Origin: Dicaeum eximium | Taxonomy: Eukaryota > Chordata > Aves > Passeriformes > Dicaeidae | DNA length: 64,000 bases | Assembly: GCA_013396995.1 (NCBI GenBank) | Contig: VWZP01006004.1 | Location: forward strand, 955,304 to 1,019,303 | Direction: 5' to 3' | Shown here: positions 1-14,000 of the stretch, in pieces | How the letters are laid out: each line of letters begins with the position of its first letter | Numbering within the stretch: the first letter of the stretch is position 1 | Made by a program: the position numbers and the translations under genes | Notes under the pieces: generated by a model | What the model was told of the DNA's origin: nothing | The model's input: only the letters and a program-made list of their open reading frames with translations | Database searches by the model: none

Positions 1-299
1 AGTTAATCATCTTACAGCCAATAAATGACTCCAAGTTGCAGTAGGTCATTAGATTTTTTTTTTAAGTAGGTCATTACTCTTCTTTTTCTTTCTCCAGAGC
101 ATTCTGAGGGAGAAACTCTGATGTGAATATTCATGAGAATACTCAAAGTAGACAAGTGAGGAGATGGACATGTTATTTATGTTTGAGAAAGAAGCTGTAG
201 CCTTGCTTTCATCATATTGACTTCTGGTAATTTGCATACTGGACTGAAAGAATTCAGTGAGGTGGGTTATAGAAGAAAAGGATGGCTTGCTGGCTAGAG

Positions 300-460
300 T
301 TATGAGTGCTCTGTTCTGTGCCATACACCTTGTTTGACCTGGGCAAATCATTCTCCTTTAGTTTTTCCACTTGTGCTAAATGGGGATAGTAATTACCCAC
401 TTCACTGAGGAGGGCATGTGGCTGAAATTAATTAATGTTTATAATGTACTTGGTTTTCCT
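300..460 (+). repeat. MIR-like tRNA-SINE fragment
   Basis: The order of motifs follows the MIR core and 3' part: TTTGACCTGGGCAAATCA, then a TTAGTTTTTCCACTTGT block like the CTCAGTTTCCTCATCTGT of MIR, then AAATGGGGATAGTAATTACC, then AATTAATTAATGTTTATAAT. The order and spacing fit; divergence is substantial, as expected for an ancient amniote element. The ends are approximate. Confidence 0.75.
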
Positions 461-2109
461 GATGCAGTTTGTAGCTGTGTAGCTGAGTACAGTAATTTCT
501 GGTTTTTGGCTTGTGTGTGTGCATGTGGTGTGCAAAGATTGGCTCCAGCAGAAAGGGCATTAAAAATACAGTCTTAAGAATAAAATTTCTTGGCACTTAT
601 ATAAATGCAATTAATTCCTAAAGATTTTAAAGTATGAATGCAGCTGGTACTGGCCTTCCTACTGAAGTATAACTGCTCTGTGGAAAGCAAGAAGGTAAAT
701 AACAAGGCAGAAAGCTTATGGTGTTTCTTAATGGGAGCTATAAAAATACTGGACCTCAAGGATAGCCTTTGGAGAAGAGAATTGTTTAGGACACTGGACA
801 TAGCTCACCTGAAATCTTGTGGGCTTGTGAAAAATCCAATCACCGTAACTTCTGGAAAGAAACTGAAATCCTGACTGAGCCCCAAGTGCTTATTTTACAG
901 TATGGTAGTAAGTGGAAGATTTCATAAATCATATCAATAGATAGAGAACAAATACTTAACACATATGTAATGGTCAAAGGATTATTTCTTTTGTTTGATG
1001 GATTTCTGTATGATCTGTAATCTCTACCGTACTAGTTTCTATTGATTATATAAATCCAGCAGTGCCAACTAAAATCTCCAGCTTTCCAAGTGTTTGCTAG
1101 AAGGCAAATTTATGCAGATCTGCTCAAGTGAGAGATCTAGGTGAAGAACATATTGCAATGAATGAGCTGCTCCACGATGTTAAGAAAAATTCTCAGTGTG
1201 AAGGGCCCACTGACAACCAACCTGCAGATGCAGTTGGACATTGAAACCAGCAACACTGATATTTAACAATACTGATATTTAACAGCAGGTCAGGTTAAGC
1301 AGAGGCTTAATGCAAGGGAAATTATCATTGGAATTAAGAATATTTTTATGCAGTTCTTTGGATTGGGATGATATCAAGGAGATGTTCATTGTAAAGGATG
1401 TGCTTAAGTACTTTGCTGAATCCAGGCCATAATGGCCAAGATCTTCACCTTTCTTTGATATGATGGGTAGCATCTAATGAGTGAATCACTTGAAACACAG
1501 CTTTTGAGCCAGTCTTAACTGTAACAGAGATTTTCAAATGGATACTGCAGCCCTTTCCAGAGTCCCTTTGATGTTGTCAGTGACTCCTGAGTAATTCATC
1601 AACCCAAGGAGGGCTCCATAGAAACCTTGTTTTGTCATCCTGGAGTGGGTCTTTATTTTGTAATAACTTCTCCCTACATTTTGATTCTGATTAGCAGTGT
1701 GCCTGCATTTTAATAAATAATCTCAAAGAGCTCCCTTCCATCTTCCCCCAGCACTTAATTACGACATGTAAATATGCCCACAGCCCCAGGACTGATGGTA
1801 ATCCCAGGGCTGATAAAGCCAAACAGGAGCGGATAGAAATGAATTGGAACAGGGATAAGCACAGGTCTTTCATTAGCCCAACTGAAAGTAATCACAGATC
1901 TCTTGCTGGTAATATATATCTTCCAGATAGAGTACTAATTACTTCTGGCAGTGCTGTGCTCTATCTCAGAGATATCTTTATTGTAATCCTGCAGTGATCT
2001 AATGCTTTCACATACCAGTTACTGCCTTCCCCCTCTTTCTCTCCTTGATAAAGTGACCTTACAGATTTTGAACATTCAAACTACACCTTTTAGTGTCAGG
2101 GCTGAGGAA

Positions 2110-2165
2110 ATCTGGCAAGTTTTTTTATTTGGTTTTTTTGGGGGTTTTTGTGGGGAGGGTTTGAT
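2110..2165 (+). repeat. G/T-rich low-complexity tract with G-runs
   Basis: Runs of T are separated by GGGGG, GGGG and GGG on the + strand (about 2138-2160). Three G-runs with short loops approach a G-quadruplex pattern but lack a clear fourth run of three. Confidence 0.6.
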
Positions 2166-2609
2166 TCGTCTCCTCTTTTTCTTTTTCCTTTCAAAGTTTT
2201 TTTCTAGCGCTTGCCATAAAGTGCAGTTGTACAGAATTCAGGGAAATGAACATTACATGTGCCCAGGGTAATGTTTTATGCAGCATCCAGTGGGGTTGCA
2301 AATGTGTCACTGATAGATAAATCAACTGCTTCTTTCTGCTCGAGCAACCTGAAGTGCTTCCACGTACGTTTTGTGTTATCTATGTATTATGGGCAGTCTT
2401 TCCAAACTATGGTACCTAAAACTAAGTTGTTAAGTTCATAGTTAGGGTCAGACTTGCATCCTCTGAGTTCTTTTTTAGGGATACTGAATTCCATAAATAA
2501 AACCTGTTATTTATTCCATAAGTTAAACACTTCTAATTAGTGTATAGAATTTCTGCTTGAAACGATTGAGAAGGTTGCTGGGACATGGCTCATGGGAACA
2601 TATGGAAAT

Positions 2610-2720
2610 TGTCTGGGTTTTTTGGTGCATTGGGGTTTTTTTTTGGTGTTTCTTTTGTTGTTTGTTTTTGTATGTGTGTTTGGTTTTGTATGTGTGTTTG
2701 TTTTTGTTTGTTTTTTTAAA
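2610..2720 (+). repeat. T/G-rich simple repeat tract
   Basis: The stretch is almost purely T and G, with repeated TTTGT and TGTGTGTTTG units, including two copies of TTTTGTATGTGTGTTTG. It is low-complexity DNA. The hydrophobic Phe/Leu/Val-rich open frames across it are artefacts of the composition. Confidence 0.85.
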
Positions 2721-5072
2721 TCAGTGGGAGCTCTACCTAGAGGTGCAGCTGCCTGGACAGCTGATGTTTTTGTTTAGTCACTTTAAAGGCAAACAGCAGG
2801 GAGAAGAGGTTTGTGTGGGTTGACTGAAAAAGACCATTAGGGACATGAAAAGTCTGCAATGTATTCCCTCAAAATGCTTGCTATCCAGTTCAATTATTTT
2901 GTTTGTGTTGGACCACCAGACTCAGCAGGAAGTATTTATTATCAACATGTTAATTAGCAAAACTAAAAGAGCTTTCAAGCCAAGGAAGTAATTTTTATTG
3001 CAAAACCCCATTCAATTTATCCCATTTACATGGAATTCTGCTTGTATTTTTGGTACTTTATTGAATCCAAAAAGAGCAAACAGTTCAACTGACAATGGAT
3101 AAATTACATAACTTCTTGTTCACCCCATGTTTGGTCAAAAAAACATTGTCAATGACAAGTTTACCAGCTTGCACTCATCCAGCTCAGAGTTCTTTAAAAT
3201 CTGTCTCTTGGGCAGTGCTAGTTTAGAAATGCCAGAGGTGACCAGGTGAACAAGTGTAGCCGTGTGGTGCTCTCATCCTGGTACTGTGTCCTGGTTGTCT
3301 CCATCCTCTTCCCCCCAGCTACCTTCACACCACACCAGTTTCTGACTAAGTAAAGAAGTATTTGGAGCTTGGAGAATGTGAATGGTCCTTTTGGCTCTGA
3401 GCATGTTGTGCTGTGTGATGTGCCAAATCCCGTCAGCTCAGTGTTGCCGCTTTCCTCCTGGGGAATACTTGAGATCATGTCGCTTATCCCTCTCAAGATG
3501 TTAGTTCCCACCTCTGCTGCTGCTGTGCTGTTACTGAGAAATGCTGTCATTTAGAGGAACATATTTTTGCCTGCAGACTCAAGTCCTTTCTGTGAATTTG
3601 TGTGAATGGTTTCTGTAAGTGCTTGTGTGTGTGCAGATGAAGAAGTTGCCAGAACAGGAGGCTGAAGAATATGTGCTGAGATGTTGTGTGTGAAAAATCT
3701 CCCAGAGATTGACAAGGTCTGGAGATAAGTGGTCCATCCATCCATACTTACATCTTAATGAAAGGCGTTAAAATAAATGCTGATTGTGATTTGATGCCCC
3801 AGCTCGATGCTATATTGGGAGAAAAACAATTTTATTTATAAATGAATTAATTTGTTTATAACCAATTTTTTTAAATGTTCATGACCTGTTTTGCTTTTCT
3901 TCTGGATGTTGTCTCATGTGCTTGCTTTAGGCTCCTACTGTTTTATGGACCTGTCTTCCATTTCTGGCTGCAACAAAAAATCTTTCTTGGGATTTCCTGA
4001 AAGCACAGCAGGGTTTGGTTGTATGACTGCTCCTTCAGCACAGCATCACACTGAGACTTGGCTGCTTGCTTTAAATAAAATAGTGCCAGATATTTTATTC
4101 TTGCTCCAAATAAACATTTTGAAAGAATTTGTGTTTAGTTTGTAAACAGTTTTGTTCAATTACAGTTTATAACATGATTTACAAAACATGCACGCTGGAA
4201 TGCAATTTGCTGAATTATTAAAGACATCAGTCTTATTCTATGGTAAATGTGAACCTGTAAGTATCAAGAACTGGAAATTTGTGTGTTAACTAATACTAAA
4301 AACTTTGTCCATGCAATTGAGTTTGGCAGAGTGGCTGCAGACTCAGTCCAGAGGAAATGTTTCTGAAATTGTATGAGATTTTAAATTAGCTTATTCACAT
4401 AGAAGTACATTAAAATTTATGGAAATTGTCTATTTCTATTCTTATGCAAAGCTTCTGGACTTTTTGGATAAACCACTTGCAAACTGTTGCTTCTCTTCTG
4501 GCAAGGGCAGCAATAATAACATCAGTAGGGAAGGTGTGAGGTTGCAAAGAAACAGATGCGCAGAAAATAAAAAAATCTGGTTACTAAGAGACACCTGTTC
4601 AACAGAACTGTGTAATTACAGAAACGTTTCTGTTGTGAGACCTGTGAATGATTTGTCTGTGATGCAGTGGGGGTTGGAACATCTGGTCTGAGATTTGCAG
4701 TTCACAGTGAAGCTTCTGAGCTCCTTGTTATGGGCACATCAGTTGTGCCCGGTGACTCAGGGCACTTAGATTCTGTGCTGCCTTGTACTGTGGGGTCTGA
4801 AATAAACCCAGGAGCAGATGGCAGATGCACGTCTGTCTTGCAAGCACTGGGCTGGCCAGGCAGCTCTGTGACATCCCCTCCTGCATGTTTTCATGGCAGG
4901 CAGCACCCCAAACCAGCACTGCTTCCATACCCCTTTTAGGTGAAATAGCTGAAGGTTATAGGAGACTTCCTGCTGCTCAGTGGGTGTAAAACCACAGCTC
5001 AGGAAGCAGAGACCAAGATAAGCACTGCTAATGTCCATGTGAAAACTTATTTGGCTGTATCAATGGTACAGA

Positions 5073-5092
5073 CATGTCTGTCTGTCTGTCTT
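5073..5092 (+). repeat. Short TGTC microsatellite
   Basis: About four copies of TGTC/GTCT in ATGTCTGTCTGTCTGTCTTC. Confidence 0.8.
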
Positions 5093-8000
5093 CAAGGCTG
5101 CTTAAGTACAAGGCCTCTTCTGAGAGCCATAGTCTTGGGTTTTAACCACTGTTGCATTTCAAACTAAGGATTCAGCAGAATCTCCCCCATGAGACTTGTA
5201 ATGCTTTCCTGGCTAATGGAAATAATTAATCTTATCCAACTTAATGTGCAAATGATGAGGCTTAGGTAATGACAACATCCTATTTGGAGAGGATGATAGA
5301 AACTGGGGATTTGAAATGCAAGCTCATGGTGCTGGCAATTGATTTTGTATAGCTGATTTTTATTTCTACTGCTTAGATTCTTAGACCGTATGGCTGCCTA
5401 AATTTGGAATTCTTGTGTTAATCTAATGATGAATGATTCTGCAAGTCTGAAGATAGCTTGCTTCCTACTGCATTCAGCTCCATTCTCAAAACTTGCTTTT
5501 GGAAAAAGAGGAGCTCTGGCACTGCTGTATAGATTCTGAGGTGATTTCAGTCTAAACCAAGGAGAAAAATTACTTTTGATATCTGATTTTAGGGCTGTGG
5601 TAAGTCTTGTGTCCGCTTTACCAACCGAGAGCTAATAAATGTCAGTGTTGTAGCCAGTGAAAATATCATGGCATGAAACACAAAGAAACAGTCCACAAAT
5701 ACAGTTTAATTTTCTGTTTGATGTTGCTGCCCTCTGTTTTCTTTGAACACCAGCATTCAGAAGCTCATCTTGCCTTATCTTTTGCATGATTCTTGAAGAG
5801 TTCAAAGTCACCTAGGAGATGTGATATGCAGAGTTCTTTATATTTTCACATGGGCATCTCCATCCTTCTCTTTATGGGTACCTAAATGATATTCCTTCAG
5901 AAAAAAGGGAGAGAGAAAAGACTGTTTGGCTAGATTATTTTTTTCAAAACAGATTTCTGGGACATCATTCCTTCATTCCCTGAGAAAGACAGAGAACAGC
6001 TGCCAATAGAAGGTGACTCATAAGTACAAATGGCAAGCTTGCAGAAGCTAGATTTGGACAGAAAAAAAAATTACACGATCTTACTGTCAGAATGAAAGGT
6101 GAACCTATTTTTTTCTTGTAGCTTCCTTTATTTCTCTAGCACCCTGCATAAAATGAGATGATTTGTTCCCTAAGTGGAAAGCAAAGGAGAATTGTGTAGT
6201 TTCTGATTTAAGGTGTTAGGGAGAGGTGGAAAACCTCAGTTCTCCAGTCATGAACGTTTTTAGTTGTCTAATTCACTAGTGAGAATGAGGGACTGCAATC
6301 CTGCCCAGGGACTGGCTCTGTGTTGCTCTGGTGTCTGGAATAACTGGCACCACCTTGGAACAGATCACTGTTTGAAATGCTAAGAATTAGATAGCTCACA
6401 GTAGAACTGTGGTGAACCCCTTGCTGCAGGGGATTTTGCTGTGTGTTTTCATGTTTTGTGGGTTTGGGGTTTTATCTGGAGGCAGAGGAGGGAAGGATAT
6501 AATAGCTCTAAAGAAAACAGAGGTGGAGAAAACACCTATCTGTTTGGAGATTTTTTTAAAAAATCTATTGAATAATTCAATTTGATTTTCTTTGGGAATA
6601 GAGAATGAGACCATGCCTTTTTAATGTAAAAATAGACAAGTTCAGATGAGATTGAACAGTGCACTTGTAGGGTGTTTAAATTGCTTATTTCTAGTCTAGC
6701 TAAATCACCAGCATTTAAAAGCAATTTAAAAACCTGAAGTCATAATAGTCTATTCACATAAGAAGAAGAAAAATTAAAAAAAGAATAAATATGACATTTT
6801 GTTTAGTAAGTAGAAAATGTTTTATTTAATTGCGGAGCGGTTGCCCTCAGTCTAGAGGCTACTGATAGTGCACTCACACAGCTGAGGCTGTAAGTCTGTG
6901 CTAAAAGTCCTTTGCATATGTAGAGATGCTGGTAAGGTACTCACTAAACACTTTTGGCTGTGTTGAGATAACAGGGATTTGTACTGCTGTGCTGGAAGCA
7001 GCCTTGCTGTCCTTTGACCAGGTTTGACCACCACAACCAGTGCAGCTGTGCAGTGTTTCCTCTGTCCATGCAGGGTCAGATCCCATGTTAGTATGGGCAG
7101 CCAAGCAGAAAGATAAACATACCTGACACCCTGGATTGGATCTTAAAATAAATGGAGAAAAATAATGTGGGTTTTTTAACTACTATGTTTTCCATCAAAA
7201 TTCAAAAGATGTAACACTTGATTTTTGAAAGCTTTTCTTCCTGTCTTGTATGCACTTGGCAGTATGTGGTTTTTTATTCCATTTTATTCTGTCTTCTTTT
7301 CTACCATGTAAGACAATAAAGAGTTTCAGAATTACAAAGCATAGTGAGCATTTTTCTGTTTCTTGTAAATGGTGAGACTCATTTGAAACCAAATACAGAT
7401 TTTTGTTTTATATCATCTTGAGCTTCCCAACCCATCCCTTCCAAGAGGGAAAAAATAAAAAACAAAACCAAAACAAGACCCAAACAATCTTTATTGTGAA
7501 TAGTTGGTTGTACATTATGGAAGGAGGGACTGTATTAATCAGCTTGCTACTCATCTAAAATTGAAGCAGTGAGTTGCTCCTGTACTAATGCAAACTGCTC
7601 GTCACCATAATGCTACACCCCCTTCATCCCCTTGCTATATATACAATGCTTCTTATTTTCGTTTTTTTTTTCAAAATACTTAAAGGCAAAAAGCAGAACT
7701 TTGTTCCTCAGGAAGTGAAAAAGAAGAAAGTGAACTTGTTATTCAGAAAAAAAAAAGTCTCTGTAAAATAAATATACCTCTCTAGAAAAAAAAACCATTG
7801 TCTACTACTCTTCCTGCTTACCAGTATCTCAATATCAGCCACTAAAAGCTTTAGGGTCAATTTGAAAAAAACAGTAATAATTGGAAATGCAGATTACTGC
7901 ATAAACAATGTGCTCATGCAGTGCTGTGTCTAATTTGTTCAGGGAATTAGTGTAATTGCCAGTGCAAGCTGGGTAATTGGGTGTGGAAATGATGACCATG

Positions 8001-11000
8001 ATTTCCGCATCCGCACAAGCTGCACTTGTGCTTTATTTACCTGGTGGACTTTTCCAAACTAGCTCATCTTTTGGTGCAGATGAACTTGGTGGGATGGATC
8101 ACTCTCCCCATTGGCAGTGTGCAGTTTTGGAAATCTAAGGATAGTGGGAAAGGACAACTGAGTATCAGAGTTTTGTCCTAAACAGTCAGTGCTGTTTGAC
8201 CAGGAGCTGTTCTATTCCCTCCTGAGGTTTGCCACACACCCTTTCAGCATAAAGAGGGAGGAAGGAATAGGAAAAACAAGGAGGAAACAGCAAAAAAACT
8301 CTTTAGCCCTGTCTCTGACTCCAAGTTTTCTGCCTTTTCCTAACAAGACTGGTGTTGGTGAACCAGAATTACTGCCTCTTCGTCTGTTTCTTTTCCAGCA
8401 AAATGTTCTGGTTCATTTTGTGCTGATATGGCAGCACCTTTTAGAATTTAACATGGAGACAACACTAAATAACGTATTTTCTCTGTGTAGGAAATTAAAG
8501 CCAGGGGACCCAAGTTCTTTCTTTGGGAAACAATGTGACATTCTTGTTTTTCAGCTTGGTTTTGCTTTAATCATCTTCTAAAATGCTTAACATTTTTTTC
8601 CTATTGAAGACGAAACTGGCTTAAAAAGGATAAGACACTTTTTATGGAAAGATTTTACTGGTTTAATGACATGTCAGTGAGTTTCAGCTGAGTAGTCTTT
8701 AATCTTTAGATGCATTTGTACAGTGATAAACCCTTTTAAAATGATAGGAAGCTCATTACTCAGAACTGAATTTTGGTTTTGGTTGTCACAACTAAATCTG
8801 TAGAGCTGATACCTTTTCACACTGGTTGTAACTTATCCCATTGAAAAGAGAAGCCACTGTCTGGTAATGCTGTGTCTTTGCATTGTATTGCATCCTCACT
8901 GTTGAAGAAAAATCATAATGACAGCTTATAGGGTCATGAAACCTTTTCCAGACAAAAGGCATATATGCTTTTCTTGTCATAGTTTCTAATTTTTTTAACA
9001 AAAATGGGAAAGGAAGTTTTTGTTGCTTCATAAAATTGCACACAACCCCTCCTGTAACATCAGGTACATCTTTGGTACCTCAGATGTTGCAAGGCCAGTG
9101 ATAAAACTGAGGGAGGTTTTTCACAGTGAAGGGTAATGTGCAGCATGGTGCAAATAGCATAATGAAAAGAACAATAGATTGTTCTTTTCAAATTAGGAAG
9201 TGGCTTTCATAAGTTTTCCTGGCAGATTTAATTTTACTAAGTTCAGTACCAACGGATTTGTTTTCAGTTTGGAGGCCAGCCTTTAAATGTATGCATGAAA
9301 CTGTCTCTGCAGTAGAAAAAGAATCAGGGAAAGCCCTGAGAAAGCTGAGCTTCCTGCAGCTTATAAAGTTCTTTTTCAGGGCTCCTGAGCTTAGTGCAGG
9401 CGTGGACAAGAACTGCAGTCCTTGCTTACATCATTTGTGGTTTGGGTTTTCCTACCTGTGTTTGTTTCCCAGTGAGGCAGATCTTTCTCTGAAGGAGTTG
9501 GAGGCAATAATTCCTCACATTCTTCTGCTTTCTACTGGCTGAAGAGCTGGTCCCTGGAGTGCACTGTTCCCACTGTAAGAATTCCTGAGAATTTCTTGTC
9601 TTCCCTGAATGGTATCCCCCAACTGATTGAAATTACTTGGTGCTCCACTGGAAACACATTGAGTGATACCAGGTTATTTCTTCCCTCTTTAATCTTTCTG
9701 GGGACTATAAACTGCTAGTGGTGCTTGTGGTGCAGTGTTGAGCTACTTGATTAATGGCAAGCCAAGAGTAAAGGTTAATAATCTACTTTCTTTACTGATC
9801 TGAATGGAACAAGCCAGCTGAGGACAAAGATGGTAGGTGAAATTACAAGAATATTTTTCTTATATAAGGCCCATTTATTCAGTTGCTTGCGTGGCTTAAA
9901 GGCAGAAATACAGAAATATCATTCTCCTTGAGGACAGGTGTTGAGCAAGCAGAAGAGATGGTGGGGAAAAAAATGGTATGTGCTGCCCTGGAGGCACATG
10001 TGTCAAATGTAAAATGTAAGTCAAAGGGAATGGTATATAAAGCTTCCTTTCATACCTGTCCTGATAAATGGCTGACTGTAAGTGTAAGATGAATTTGGAT
10101 GGGTCAGTGAACTGGCGACAGGGCTGAAAGTTTCCTTTAGACATAATTTAGGGAGAGTCTCTGCTATAACAAATGAATCCATGCTATTTCTCCAGAGTGT
10201 TTTGGCAGTAATGGCATGCAGGTGAGAGAGATATGGAAGCAATGTCCAGCTTTGGGGCAAAATTCAGGTCTTTAAAACCCTTCTTTGTCAAGGGCAAGAG
10301 CAGATTGGTTTGCTTTTGGAGGAAGCTGAGTAGGGCTCAGTGAAAAGATCAGTGGACTAAAATTTGGGAATGCAATGCTGAAAAAGCAGAAATGTCTAAG
10401 TGGGAGAGGTGCTTGTTTTGCTGCAGGTTTGCACTCAGAAGTGAAGTGGATTTTTTTGAAGAAAAGGAGTACCTGAGAGTAGAAATATGATATTCAAGCT
10501 GTTGAGTGCTTCTGAAATTAAATTTCTAAGTCAATGCTCTCTAGTGCTCCCAGATTATCTGTGACTTGCCAGAGTTTCAAGTGTTTGAATCCCTAGTTAG
10601 ACTTTCAGGGATGACTCTTGCCTATGGAGTTTGGGGATCACTACTTCTGTATCTGTAGGATATTATTTGTATAATATTAACAAGCTGTGGAAAAATACCC
10701 AGAAATCCTGAAACCCCAAGTTTTCAGTGTAAAAGATTTTTATTAGAGTCTGAAGTTGAGAAGAACTCAAAATATGTTTCCTCCAGCTTTCACTTTTGCA
10801 TTGATGCAGCTGATAAAAGAATACATTTCTCTGCAGTGTGTTGAGAGGAATGGGCCATTTTTCTATGCTACACACTTCAGGCAGGGTGGTTAGTTTTGTT
10901 GGCAAGCACTAATAGAAATTTTTCCCAAGTTATAGGAATTTTGAAAATGACCGTAAATACATTGCTTTTCGTTTTTAACAAGCTTAAATAAGGGGTATAT

Positions 11001-14000
11001 GACAAAACCATCAGGGAGACTGGGGCGTGTGTGGGTAGGTTCTGGGGTTAAGATGATACCCAGTAAAGAAATCCTCCTTGCTCCCACATGTTGGTATAGT
11101 TCTGTTTAATGTAAGAGTTTTGGGGTTTTTTTACACTTTTACCATCAAAGACACTCTTTACTAGAGAGAATGACCAGACCAGTGCTGTTTTCTTACAGTG
11201 CTTGAAATCTAAAGGACATCTGCTTCTACAGGATGATTTTAACCATCACTGCTGAAGCTGGATGACAGCACTGGTCAGATGTTATAAAAAATGGTCAGTG
11301 GTTTGGGTGTTGCAGTTTTGATAATGGGCTTCTACCCAGTAGCCTTTTATCCTTTGTTTTTTGCCCTGTGCTGAGAGAGGAAGTCAGAAAGTGACTTGGC
11401 TTTTTCACTCCCAAAACACCACATGAAAATCCCAAACTTAGGTAGTTTAAATATAGAAAAATAAGAATATCTCCTCCTACATCTCACTTGACAGTGAGTG
11501 AGGAGGAGGAGGAAAAATGAAGTTCACCAGTCACTCGGGATGTGCCTTTCCTGTGTGTTCTGCCAAAGCCTTGAGGATATAGGCAGAAGGCAGCTTAGGT
11601 TTTTTATCCTTCATTTAATAGGATCTTAGCCACACATCTTAGTGGGTTAATAAGATTTTTGTGTGTTGGCTTGTAATATCTTTTGACTTTCCCCTCCTTT
11701 TGAGGTAGCTTCTTGATAAAATGCATGCCAGGGGAAAGAGGAGATGTGAGGTGCTAGTTACTGTCCTGCCCCCTAACATTTAAGAGATGAACCCTCTGCA
11801 GTAGACAGACATGTGCTTTTCTTTTTATTTTGTAAGTAGGAGGTAGTGAACATGCCTTAAAACTATAGCAAAGGAAATAGACTCAAATTTGAAGGGGAGG
11901 GAAAGATAAAGAGAGCAATAAAGGACTTTCTAAAGAATAAAAATACTGATTTTTTTTTTTAAACTTGAGGGGACTGCCATTTTGGCCACACTGCTGCTAA
12001 ATGTATTGTCTGATATATATTAGTTATAAACAGTATGGCCAATTACAAGATGGAATAATTAACTTCTGTTGTGCATTGTCATAATAGCCACAATTTCAGT
12101 TTTTCTGTGGGAATGTGAAGGTGCAGCTTGAAGGTTTGTGTGATCTCCTTCCTGAAGAAGTTTGCATCAGTGCTGCAGGTCAGTAGATGCTCTCAGTTTC
12201 CGAAAGCGTTCCTTTGCCAAAAATAAATTCCATGGGGATCCTAGGTGGGAATGTAGCAGCAGATGGGTGCAGCTTTCCAAGGTGAAGACCCCTTACACTG
12301 TTGTTCTACTGATGCTTGTTCTTGTTGCTAGCCCTGCCCTGGCTTGCTGTCAGAGTTGATGACACCTGTGGGAGCTGTTTCATCTTTAACTGGTGGCTGT
12401 AAATTGGATGGGGGTAGTGTGAAGAAAATAATAAATAACCTGTAATTCATGTTTTGATGACAGGATTTTGTGTGTCTGGTTGGTTTGTTTGTTTTTATCC
12501 CCCAAAAGAACTGGGGAATCTTGCTTTGTATACATCTTAATTTAACAAGTTGTTTTGACTAAATCCTCTTCTCTTTCCTAAAATGCAACAGTTTTCATTC
12601 TGACAGCATCAGCCAGTTTTATGGAATATAGAGCCCCAGTGAGAATAGACCTTTAACAGCAATTTATATCCCAAGTCTGAAATGTGCACTTTGTCTGTTA
12701 TGATCCCTGGGTGCCTGTTATGGGATTACTCACATCTTACCATCCTAAGTTTCTTTCCATAAACTAATGGAAACCTTTGAGTCTGAGGTTCAAGGAATAC
12801 ACTCAGATGAAGCATGGTTTAATAGCTCCTTGGGGTGAAAGAAATAAGGTGGGAAAGTGAAGAATTGATGATCTATTAACTGTTTAAATTTCCCACCTTG
12901 AATTATTGACAACATGTGACATTACAGCTTTACAAATTACTGTCTATAAAACAGCTTGGAAAATATGACCTTTGCCTTATAATTGGTCTCAAGATGCCTT
13001 CCAGCTTCATGTAAACAGCTGTTGATGGCATATTTTGTTGCAGCTGGAGTGGGTGGAAGAATGCAGGAAGAATTTTCTTGTCTAATCAGGCATATATTAC
13101 GATTTGTCAAGTGACAAAATATACTCAGGGATGGTTGAAATGTCTCTTTGGGACTGGGCTCACTCCCCTGGAGTTTCGAAGTGGTTTAATTTTCAGTAAT
13201 AAAGACATCTAATTAGTTAAGGTTAGTTGTCCTTACCTTCTGCCCTGTCTCTTTCTAGAGCAAGGAGACACTAGAAAGCTCTGTATTACCCTAATTCCTC
13301 CTACTTCCTGGCCTCTGGAGACCAGTGAGTCCAAGCTGAATGGATTATTTGTCCTGTTTGTTCATGGCAAACCAAGTGCACTAAATTCTTGCTTTGTGGT
13401 GTTGTTCATGTGATTAACACACAAAGTAAGTATTGTGCTGAGTTTGGCCCTGAGATTTCTGCTGATCTGGGAGAAGCTGAGAGCACAAGGATTTGATTTT
13501 TCATCTTCTCTTATCGCTATTTAGGTGTAATAAGTCATCAAGTTAGTGTTGGCAGACAGAGAACTCGAAAGGCACTTTCTGAATCTCAGGCCTGAGCAAA
13601 ATTAATTTCTAATTTAACTCCATTAATATGGGGTGCCCTAAGATGAAACCTACCAAGTTTGTCAATGGAGTGATGCATTTTTTTATCATTTGTTAGTGTA
13701 AGATGCATAAGGACTCATAGAGAGTGTTTTTGGATGAACAGTAGTTTGGAAGAATAGATGTCCCCAACACAGTGCAGCTAAAGACTGTGCGGAATAAAAA
13801 TCATCTTTATACAAGACTTGTTTGTTTTCTCAGTTTCTGGAAAACATACCTTGTGTCTTTTAATGTGGTGTTGTTCATCACTGACTGAAGATCAGTCCAA
13901 AAAGTCTATGTTCCCATCTGTGTGGGTGCAAAATCCAGCAGGATTGCAGGAAGGGGAATAAAATCCCCTTGGCTCATGTCCTTTTAGAGCTAGACAGGGT

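Noticed and set aside
2557..2823. Hydrophobic open frames as small membrane proteins
   Set aside because: They translate a T/G-rich simple repeat, which yields Phe, Val, Leu and Cys runs without meaning. The same applies to frames at 17362-17601 and 62321-62644.
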